Origin: Candidatus Neoanaerotignum tabaqchaliae
GTDB taxonomy: Bacteria > Bacillota > Clostridia > Lachnospirales > Anaerotignaceae
Assembly: GCA_904420235.1 (NCBI GenBank)
Contig: CAJFUS010000112.1
Coordinates: 1 to 12,118, forward strand
Reading direction: 5' to 3'
Length of the DNA stretch: 12,118 nt
The notes below the pieces were generated by a model. The model made no database searches. It was not told the origin of the DNA and saw only the letters and a program-made list of their open reading frames with translations. Of this stretch, positions 5,187 to 10,347 are shown one piece after another; the stretch's first letter is position 1, and each line of letters begins with the position of its first letter. A program made the position numbers and the translations under genes.

Positions 5187-6260
5187 ATGCGCACTATGGG
5201 GTATGATTTCAATCTCGAGGTTCGTCGCTTAACTCTTAAAGAAGACAATGTTTTTAATTATCTTAAGGATTATAACTGTATTTATGTTGACAGCGGAAGA
5301 AGCTGCATAAAACTGATTTCCCAGCTTGTGGCAGAAAGTGAAGTGCTGGTTCCGGCGTTTTCGTGCTTTGCCGTTATATACGGCTTTTCCTGCGGGGTTA
5401 AACCGGTGTTTTATGCCGTTAACGAAGATTTTACCATTGATTTTGAGGACTTGGAGAAAAAAATAACCAAGGACACAAAGGGGCTTTATATAACAAACTA
5501 TTTCGGCCGTTTTATGAGCGATTCCGACGCCCAAAGAGTTAAAGAGATTAAAGAAAAACATAACCTTATAGTTATTGAAGACAACACCCAAAGTATATAT
5601 TCAGGAGAGCCAAAGGTTGGAGACTATTGTCTTTCATCAATACGAAAGTGGTTTGCCGTGCCTGACGGCGGCGTTATATACTCAAAAAAATCCCTTGATA
5701 AAATTGATATAAGCGGACTTAAAAAAGACTGCAAGCAGGACGACAAACTTTATCCGCAGATTCTTAAATCTATGATTATAAAAGACCTGATTGACTGCCC
5801 AGTAAGTTATGTGGCGGATTTATTCGCAAAGGTAGAGGAAGAGCTTAATTATTACGGCGACAACAACGAGATGTTTTTGATGAGCGATTTTACAGAGTTT
5901 GTGTATAAATGCAACGAAATATATCCTATGATTGAAAAGCGCCGCGAAAACGAAAAATATCTAAGAACGCTTATTAAATCGCCTTATCTGCGTCAGGCTA
6001 TTAGCGAAAGAAGTCCGAATGAGTGTCCTTTTAATATGCCAATGTATTGTGAATACAGGGATGAGATGTGGAATTATCTTGTGGAGAATTTCAACATATA
6101 TCCGTCGGTTTTGTGGAAAACACATTTTTATAAACCTGTTAAGGATATAGGCAAAACAGCCAAAATGGGCAAAGAAATAATATCTTTTCCAATAGACCAA
6201 AGATATTCAAAAGAAGATATGGAATATATGGCGGAAGCTATAAACAGTTTTAAAATATAA
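5187..6260 (+). CDS. DegT/DnrJ/EryC1/StrS-family PLP-dependent aminotransferase-like protein
   Basis: A 357-residue fold-type I PLP protein of the family that usually transaminates nucleotide-linked keto-sugars for surface polysaccharides or antibiotics. Seen in the sequence: 'DSGRSCIKLI' (35-44) near the cofactor phosphate region, 'EVLVPAFSC' (52-60), 'ITNYFGRFMSD' (102-112), 'LIVIEDNTQSI' (127-137) with Asp132 placed to bind the pyridine nitrogen, and 'SSIRKWFAVPDGG' (150-162) with Lys154 as the expected Schiff-base lysine. The 'RKWFxxPDGG' version of the lysine motif is one I recall from members in capsule or surface loci, and it differs from the classical 'SFHxxKxxxxGEGG'. No sugar-nucleotide or glycosyltransferase gene is adjacent, so the substrate cannot be inferred from context. 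It has its own promoter and a 178-base leader, and its stop codon lies within an inverted-repeat element. The enzyme class is likely and the substrate unknown. Confidence 0.85.
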   Translation: MRTMGYDFNLEVRRLTLKEDNVFNYLKDYNCIYVDSGRSCIKLISQLVAESEVLVPAFSCFAVIYGFSCGVKPVFYAVNEDFTIDFEDLEKKITKDTKGLYITNYFGRFMSDSDAQRVKEIKEKHNLIVIEDNTQSIYSGEPKVGDYCLSSIRKWFAVPDGGVIYSKKSLDKIDISGLKKDCKQDDKLYPQILKSMIIKDLIDCPVSYVADLFAKVEEELNYYGDNNEMFLMSDFTEFVYKCNEIYPMIEKRRENEKYLRTLIKSPYLRQAISERSPNECPFNMPMYCEYRDEMWNYLVENFNIYPSVLWKTHFYKPVKDIGKTAKMGKEIISFPIDQRYSKEDMEYMAEAINSFKI

Positions 6261-6356
6261 CCAACAGCAGCTCCGCAATGAGCTGTGCTAAAATCAGTAA
6301 TGATTTTAGAGGCGCAGAAGGCGGCGTTGGTTATGAGCATATTTGCGAAGCAAATA
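6257..6356 (+). repeat. Compound inverted-repeat element (nested and tandem hairpins)
   Basis: A 9-base perfect inverted repeat, ATAACCAAC (6257-6265) and GTTGGTTAT (6326-6334), encloses two further hairpins. The first is CAGCTC/GAGCTG (6268-6273 and 6280-6285, loop CGCAAT). The second is CTAAAATCA/TGATTTTAG (6288-6296 and 6301-6309, loop GTAA). Directly after the outer arm comes a third hairpin, TATTTGC-GAA-GCAAATA (6340-6356). The stop codon of the DegT-family gene lies inside the left arm. No T run follows, so it is not an ordinary terminator; the real terminator is at 6463. It could be a structured 3' UTR, a REP/BIME-like palindrome or a small non-autonomous mobile element. No target-site duplication is visible. 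Confidence 0.6.
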
Positions 6357-6700
6357 GTCGGCAGAGCAGGCTTGACAAGCGGTTTGAAGGCTTAATTTAT
6401 TTTTATAATTACCCAAAATATTGACATATATGAGCGAATTGGCGAAAGTATTTTAAAATTATAAAAGACGGTGCATATACTCCGTCTTTTTTGATGCGTA
6501 TAAAAATTAGTGATTATGTCCAAGTTAAAAAAATTAATTGCCGGTATATATAAAAATTCAGTTTTCGTGCGGAAAAAATAAGTATTTTCGGCGTTATATA
6601 GCCAGTTAACAGAAGTAAAAGGCATTAAAAACCTATGAACAGAGCATATATGCAGACTTCAGCCGCGGTTTTAAAATGATGCAGAATGTAAATTATGACT
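6357..6700. other. Gap between convergent DegT-family and LysR genes
   Basis: About 345 bases, almost entirely AT-rich. It contains the bidirectional terminator at 6463-6492. A GCTT/AAGC dyad at 6370-6380 trails the inverted-repeat element. Nothing else is supported: the longest minus-strand open frame (6392-6625) crosses the terminator and has no ribosome binding site. Confidence 0.6.
6463..6492 (+). terminator. Bidirectional terminator between convergent genes
   Basis: AAAAGACGG (6463-6471) pairs perfectly with CCGTCTTTT (6482-6490) around a 10-base loop, with T to 6492. Read on the minus strand the same hairpin ends in TTTTATAATTTT, so it can serve both the DegT-family gene (+) and the LysR gene (-). 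Confidence 0.85.
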
Positions 6701-7588
6701 TTATACGGATATTTGTTTTTTGATAGCCTCAAGAAATTCTTCTGCCGGTTTTGAGAACACCTGATGTTTCTTCCACACAATATAAATACTTGATTGAAGA
6801 ATAGGTTTAAATGGCCTGAAACAAAGACTGCTGTTTCCGGCGGTGTTCACAAGGCCGTCAAGACAAAGGGCGCAGCCCATGCCCTCCTGCACCATAATGG
6901 AGGCGTTATAAATAAGGTTATATGTGGCGGATATTTTTATTGAATCTATATCATCGCCGAACCAATCGGCTATTTTGCCTCGGAACAATTCCTGCCGCGA
7001 CATAAGAAGCTGCTGCGATTTTAAATCATTTGGAACTATAAAATCCTTTTTGGCCAAGGGACTGTCTTTTCTTATAAGAAGGCCCCAGGTATCTTTTAAA
7101 GGCAGTTTTAAATAGTCGTATTTTTCTATTTTGGCAGGGCCTATTAAAAGGCCGAAATCAAGAATTCCTTTGTCAAGCCTTTCGGTTACATCGTCGGCAT
7201 TTCCGCTGAAAATGTGAATGCGTATATTTGGCCGTTGTTTTTTAAGGTCTAAGGATGCCCTTGCCACAACGCTCATGGCCTTTGTTTCTCCTCCGCCTAT
7301 ATAAACGTCGCCGCTTGTATAGGAGTTTTTTGGGTCGAACTGGGCTTTTGTTTTGTCGGCCAAGTCCACAATTTCCTGCGCTCTTTTTTTAAGAAGAAGT
7401 CCGTCGGGCGTGAGGACTATTTTTTTGCTTCTTTTGCCTCGTGAAAAAAGCGTTGTTCCAAGCTCTTTTTCCAGCTCCATAATTTGCCTTGACAATGTAG
7501 GCTGGGTTATATGCAGGGCTTTGGCAGCCTGTGATATGCTTTCGTAGTTTGCCACCGAAAGAAAATATTTTAAAACTCTTATTTCCAT
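6701..7588 (-). CDS. LysR-family transcriptional regulator
   Basis: A 295-residue LysR-type regulator, a DNA-binding protein that usually binds a small effector and controls a divergently transcribed target. The N-terminal winged helix-turn-helix (1-60) is typical: 'LKYFLSVANYESISQAAKAL' then 'HITQPTLSRQIMELEKELGTTLFSR' and 'LTPDG'. The periplasmic-binding-protein-like effector domain runs from about 91 ('SGDVYIGGGETKAMSVV') to the end, with 'GILDFGLLIGP' and 'VQEGMGCALCLDGL' as recognisable landmarks. The length is standard. The start is ATG 7588, because AAAGGAGG lies 7 bases upstream of it; the frame is open 18 codons further, but that extension would run through the promoter at 7611-7638. 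The gene is divergent from the aldo/keto reductase at 7865 across 276 bases, so that enzyme is the likely target. The effector is unknown. Confidence 0.93.
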   Translation of the reverse strand: MEIRVLKYFLSVANYESISQAAKALHITQPTLSRQIMELEKELGTTLFSRGKRSKKIVLTPDGLLLKKRAQEIVDLADKTKAQFDPKNSYTSGDVYIGGGETKAMSVVARASLDLKKQRPNIRIHIFSGNADDVTERLDKGILDFGLLIGPAKIEKYDYLKLPLKDTWGLLIRKDSPLAKKDFIVPNDLKSQQLLMSRQELFRGKIADWFGDDIDSIKISATYNLIYNASIMVQEGMGCALCLDGLVNTAGNSSLCFRPFKPILQSSIYIVWKKHQVFSKPAEEFLEAIKKQISV

Positions 7589-7595
7589 AAAAACG

Positions 7596-7603
7596 CCTCC
7601 TTT
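7596..7603 (-). promoter_or_regulatory. Ribosome binding site that fixes the LysR start at 7588
   Basis: On the minus strand, AAAGGAGG lies 7 bases before ATG 7588. With a predicted transcript start near 7604, the leader would be very short, with this site at its 5' end. Confidence 0.85.
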
Positions 7604-7610
7604 GAGTAAA

Positions 7611-7638
7611 AGTATATCAGTTTTTATATGCCTGTAAA
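7611..7638 (-). promoter_or_regulatory. Promoter of the LysR gene overlapping an LTTR-type dyad
   Basis: On the minus strand, TTTACA (7638-7633), a 16-base spacer and TATACT (7616-7611) preceded by TGA, an extended -10. The -35 box overlaps the dyad ATGC-N7-GCAT (7628-7642), which fits the T-N11-A rule of LysR-type binding sites, so self-repression is plausible. Confidence 0.6.
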
Positions 7639-7642
7639 GCAT
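7628..7642. promoter_or_regulatory. Candidate LysR-type operator (ATGC-N7-GCAT)
   Basis: A 15-base dyad with T at 7629 and A at 7641, fitting T-N11-A. A second AAGCATTT stands 23 bases further at 7660-7667, and ATTTGATAT occurs twice (7651-7659 and 7664-7672), the second copy overlapping the -35 box of the divergent promoter. Two half-site groups on the same face, one over each promoter, fit the usual LysR arrangement, but this is pattern reading only. Confidence 0.45.
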
Positions 7643-7665
7643 TTATTTTTATTTGATATAAGCAT

Positions 7666-7694
7666 TTGATATTTTATTTTTTAAAATGTATACT
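7666..7694 (+). promoter_or_regulatory. Promoter of the aldo/keto reductase gene
   Basis: TTGATA at 7666-7671, a 17-base spacer and TATACT at 7689-7694. The predicted start near 7701 gives a leader of about 164 bases. Confidence 0.6.
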
Positions 7695-7747
7695 TTAAAA
7701 CGGATATTAATGTTAAACTTAATTTATACGCCATAATTTAAAGCCCT

Positions 7748-7814
7748 TTAACCGGCAGAACGGGTTACTGCCCGATTGGGCGAAAGCCGTTTATAAAATC
7801 GGCGGGGCTGTTGG
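7748..7814 (+). other. GC-rich, potentially structured leader of the aldo/keto reductase gene
   Basis: An island much richer in G and C than its flanks, inside the predicted 5' leader. Possible short stems compete for shared bases: GGCAG/CTGCC (7754-7758 and 7768-7772), CGGG/CCCG (7761-7764 and 7771-7774), GCCC-GATT-GGGC (7770-7781), GGC-GAAA-GCC (7779-7788) and GCCG/CGGC (7786-7789 and 7800-7803). It may be a regulatory RNA; I do not recognise a known riboswitch class in it. Confidence 0.35.
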
Positions 7815-7864
7815 TTGTTGGCGAATTATAGAACGGTTTTTAACTTGGAAGGGAGAATTTTTAT

Positions 7865-9004
7865 ATGATTTATAAGGATTTTAAAGGTTTAAAGCTGTCG
7901 GCTTTAGGAATGGGAGCTATGCGTCTGCCTGTTATTGACGGTGACGATTCTAAAATTGACGTATCGGCCGCCGAGAAAATGGTTGATTACGCCATAAAAA
8001 ACGGCGTTAATTATTTTGACACAGCATGGGGCTATCACAACGGACACTCCGAGGAAGTTATGGGAAAGGCCCTTTCAAAATATCCAAGAAACAGTTACTT
8101 TTTAGCTGACAAATTTCCCGGATATGACCTTTCAAACATGGACAAAGTGGAGGAGATTTTTGAGGCGCAGCTTAAAAAGTGCGGCGTTGAGTATTTCGAT
8201 TTTTATTTGTTCCACAATGTGTGCGAAATGAACATAGACGATTATACCAACGAGAAGCACGGCATTTTCAGCTATCTTATTAAGCAGAAGGAAAACGGCA
8301 GAATAAAGCACCTCGGATTTTCTGCCCACGGCGGAATTGACGTTATGGAGCGTTTTTTAAAGGCCTATGGCAGTGAAATGGAGTTTTGCCAAATTCAGCT
8401 TAACTATGTTGACTGGTCTTTCCAAAACGCCAAGGGTAAGGTTGAGCTGCTTAAAAAATACGGCATACCTGTTTGGGTTATGGAGCCTTTGCGCGGCGGA
8501 AAGCTTATTGATATTGCCGAAAGCGACGTTGATAGGCTTAAATCTTTAAGGCCCGATGAAAAAACAGCCGCTTGGCCATTTAGGTTTCTTCAGTCACTGC
8601 CGGAGGTTGTGGTTACTCTTTCAGGCATGTCAAATTTGGAACAGCTTAAGGAAAATATATTGGTATTTGATGAAAACAAGGCTCTTAATGATGAGGAAAT
8701 GAATACTATTTTGAGTATAGCCGACGGCATGATAAGCAAAACGGCTTTGCCATGCACAGCCTGCCACTACTGTGTGAGCCACTGTCCTAAAGGCCTTGAT
8801 ATACCGTCACTTTTATCTCTCTACAATGAACACTGCTTTACGGGCGGAACGTTTAATTTTATAGCGCCAATGGCACTTATGGCTGTTCCCAAAGAAAAAT
8901 GGCCAAGCGCCTGCATAGGCTGCCGAAGCTGCGAGGCCGTATGTCCGCAGCAGATAAAAATATCCGAGGCCATGAAGGATTTTTCGGAAAAGCTTGGACA
9001 GTAA
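7865..9004 (+). CDS. Aldo/keto reductase with C-terminal two-cluster ferredoxin domain
   Basis: A 379-residue NAD(P)H-dependent oxidoreductase. The (beta/alpha)8 aldo/keto reductase barrel fills about residues 1-285 and carries the full catalytic tetrad: Asp52 and Tyr57 in 'NYFDTAWGYHNG', Lys83 in 'LADKFPG' and His117 in 'FYLFHNV'. The 'GFSAHGG' and 'PLRGGKL' segments are also typical. The C-terminal extension holds two four-cysteine motifs, Cys297-300-303-307 (CTACHYCVSHCP) and Cys350-353-356-360 (CIGCRSCEAVCP), each expected to bind a [4Fe-4S] cluster. This layout is a known clostridial subgroup, often annotated as 'aldo/keto reductase with ferredoxin domain', whose substrates are poorly known. 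It suggests electron flow between a nicotinamide cofactor and Fe-S carriers in the cytoplasm. The start has GGAAGGGAG (7847-7855) 9 bases upstream. The divergent LysR gene is its probable regulator. Confidence 0.95.
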   Translation: MIYKDFKGLKLSALGMGAMRLPVIDGDDSKIDVSAAEKMVDYAIKNGVNYFDTAWGYHNGHSEEVMGKALSKYPRNSYFLADKFPGYDLSNMDKVEEIFEAQLKKCGVEYFDFYLFHNVCEMNIDDYTNEKHGIFSYLIKQKENGRIKHLGFSAHGGIDVMERFLKAYGSEMEFCQIQLNYVDWSFQNAKGKVELLKKYGIPVWVMEPLRGGKLIDIAESDVDRLKSLRPDEKTAAWPFRFLQSLPEVVVTLSGMSNLEQLKENILVFDENKALNDEEMNTILSIADGMISKTALPCTACHYCVSHCPKGLDIPSLLSLYNEHCFTGGTFNFIAPMALMAVPKEKWPSACIGCRSCEAVCPQQIKISEAMKDFSEKLGQ

Positions 9005-9070
9005 GTTTATAATTTAAAAAATATTTAAAACATAAAAGTATTTTTTAGTTTTAAACAGTTTAAAATTTAT

Positions 9071-9111
9071 AAAAAGCCGCTGTTTCATATATATGTTGCC
9101 GCGGCTTTTTT
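9071..9111 (+). terminator. Rho-independent terminator after the aldo/keto reductase gene
   Basis: AAAAAGCCGC (9071-9080) pairs perfectly with GCGGCTTTTT (9101-9110) around a 20-base loop, followed by one more T. The A and T arms would let it work in both directions. Confidence 0.85.
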
Positions 9112-9400
9112 GCGAGAACCTTAGTAAAATTTATGCCGAGATTGAAAACTGAAATTTTATATTATTATGAAATGCCGTGAACAAAAAGTTTCTTGGCTGA
9201 TAATAGTGATGGCATTTAAGTTTGCGCCAGTTTAAGGCATATATTCTTAAAAAATTTGGGATTTTCTTAACCAACAGAAAAAAGACGTTTTAAATTTAAA
9301 GTATTGCAAGAAGCGTGTGCCCGTTAAAAAAGAGGCGGCGCGGCTGTACGGCATTTAAAAAATATCAAGACTGTTTGCGTTTGAAATATGATTTTATAAG

Positions 9401-9408
9401 AAGGGTGG
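9401..9408 (+). promoter_or_regulatory. Ribosome binding site that fixes the start at 9414
   Basis: AAGGGTGG lies 5 bases before ATG 9414. An in-frame GTG at 9315 would add 33 mostly basic residues unlike the family's N-terminus and has only a poor AAGAAG upstream. Confidence 0.7.
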
Positions 9409-9413
9409 TATTT

Positions 9414-9980
9414 ATGGAGCTTAATGAATTTTTGGATATTCTTAACAAGGGCGAAACCGTCGAGGGTGGGTCGGAGGCCCATAAATTTATGACAAAACTC
9501 AGCTTTGAGGCTATGAAAATAACGTCGGAGCTGAACGGTAAATATCATGAGCCGGAGGAAATAAGAGAGCTTTTCTCAAAGCTTATAGGCCGGCCTGTTG
9601 ACGAGAGCTTTGGGCTTTTTCCGCCGTTTTATACGGACTGCGGAAAAAACATACATTTAGGTAAAAACGTGTTTATTAATATGGGCTGTAAATTTCAGGA
9701 CCAAGGCGGAATTTATATAGGCGACGGCGCTCTTATTGGGCATAATGTTGTTTTGGCCACACTCAATCACGATTTTGCGCCAGAAAAAAGAAGCAGTCTT
9801 CACCCGGCGCCAATAATTATAGGCAAAAACGTGTGGATAGGTTCCAACAGCACAATTCTACAGGGCGTTAAAATAGGCGACGGGGCTGTTATGGCCGCGG
9901 GAGCCGTTGTTACAAAGGACATTCCGGAAAGGGCCATTGCAGGCGGAGTTCCGGCCAAGATTATAGGCAGTGTTGATTGA
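9414..9980 (+). CDS. Sugar O-acetyltransferase (LacA/maltose acetyltransferase type, hexapeptide repeat)
   Basis: A 188-residue left-handed beta-helix acetyltransferase that transfers acetyl from acetyl-CoA to a hydroxyl of a sugar; it is expected to be a cytoplasmic trimer. The N-terminal helical part (1-65) has 'ANGKYHEPEEIRELFSKLIGRPVDES'-like content typical of the family. Then come 'PFYTDCGKNIHLGKNVFINMGC' (71-92), the isoleucine-rich hexapeptide coils (98-115), 'LATLNHDF' with the probable catalytic His119, an extended loop 'APEKRSSLHPAP', and the closing coils 'IIIGKNVWIGSNSTILQGVKIGDGAVMAAGAVVTKDIPERAIAGGVPAKIIG' as separate turns (134-184). The length fits the family (about 185-200). 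The start is ATG 9414, from AAGGGTGG 5 bases upstream. It is monocistronic, with terminators before it and after it. The family sometimes acts in detoxifying non-metabolised sugars, but no sugar genes are adjacent and the acceptor is unknown. Confidence 0.9.
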   Translation: MELNEFLDILNKGETVEGGSEAHKFMTKLSFEAMKITSELNGKYHEPEEIRELFSKLIGRPVDESFGLFPPFYTDCGKNIHLGKNVFINMGCKFQDQGGIYIGDGALIGHNVVLATLNHDFAPEKRSSLHPAPIIIGKNVWIGSNSTILQGVKIGDGAVMAAGAVVTKDIPERAIAGGVPAKIIGSVD

Positions 9981-10112
9981 GAATTAAAACAGGTTTTTGG
10001 AACAGGCGGATTTTAAAGGAGGCCGAAAAAGTAGCATTAAGTAAGTTTTTTATTTAAAAAGCAGCCTTTAAATATTAAATGTCAGGAAAATATTAAAACA
10101 AGCAATATTAAA

Positions 10113-10151
10113 AAGGGCGGCAATCTGTTGAAGACCGCCGCTTAAGTTTTT
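10113..10151 (+). terminator. Terminator after the acetyltransferase gene
   Basis: AAG-GGCGG (10113-10120) pairs with CCGCC-CTT (10135-10143), with one bulged G at 10140, followed by TTTTT at 10146-10150 after a short AAG spacer. On the minus strand the hairpin is followed by CTTTTT, so it may act in both directions. Confidence 0.6.
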
Positions 10152-10218
10152 ATTAGGACTTTAAAACTGACTTAGAGGAGTTTTTTGATATATATTTTTT
10201 ATAGATAAAAATTTTCAT

Positions 10219-10243
10219 AAAAAGAGCAGACTTCTGTCCGCTC
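10219..10243 (-). terminator. Strand-specific terminator of pckA
   Basis: Read on the minus strand, GAGCGGAC (10243-10236) pairs with GTCTGCTC (10231-10224), one pair being a G-U wobble, around the loop AGAA, then TTTTT (10223-10219). On the plus strand the wobble becomes an A-C mismatch, so the hairpin is better in the pckA direction. It lies about 105 bases past the pckA stop. Confidence 0.8.
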
Positions 10244-10347
10244 ATGATAGTTAGATTTCTGGTCTAACTTTTGTGGCATATCAGGGGCCTGCTCTTGTAA
10301 TTTTCAGCTGCGATGAGTTTAAAGCCTCAATACTATGGACTTTGCTT

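Larger units (their letters stand above)
9005..9413. other. Gap between the aldo/keto reductase and acetyltransferase genes
   Basis: About 410 bases. It holds a TTTTAAAC/GTTTAAAA dyad near 9048-9064, the strong terminator at 9071-9111, a loose AAATGCC/GGCATTT inverted repeat (9170-9176 and 9211-9217) and the ribosome binding site of the next gene. No promoter stands out clearly. A GC-rich patch lies at about 9331-9352. Confidence 0.55.
9981..10347. other. Gap between convergent acetyltransferase and pckA
   Basis: About 365 bases with two terminators, one for each converging gene, and additional inverted repeats described separately. An AAAGGAGG at 10015-10022 looks like a ribosome binding site but is followed by no start codon with an open frame, so no gene is called there. 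Confidence 0.6.

Noticed and set aside
6128..6340. Minus-strand open frame covering the palindromic element and the end of the DegT-family gene
   Set aside because: It is antisense to a solid gene, has no recognisable product and lacks a ribosome binding site; its coding look comes from the hairpin sequence.
6392..6625. 77-residue minus-strand open frame between the DegT-family and LysR genes
   Set aside because: No ribosome binding site, and it runs through the bidirectional terminator hairpin at 6463-6492.
9167..9235. 22-codon ATG-started frame downstream of the aldo/keto reductase gene
   Set aside because: No ribosome binding site (upstream sequence is TTTATATTATT), and frames of this length are common by chance.
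9315..9413. 33-residue basic extension of the acetyltransferase, or an upstream peptide
   Set aside because: GTG start with a weak AAGAAG upstream, residues unlike the family N-terminus, and a good site at ATG 9414.
10015..10022. AAAGGAGG considered as the ribosome binding site of a small gene
   Set aside because: No ATG, GTG or TTG with an open frame follows at usable spacing.
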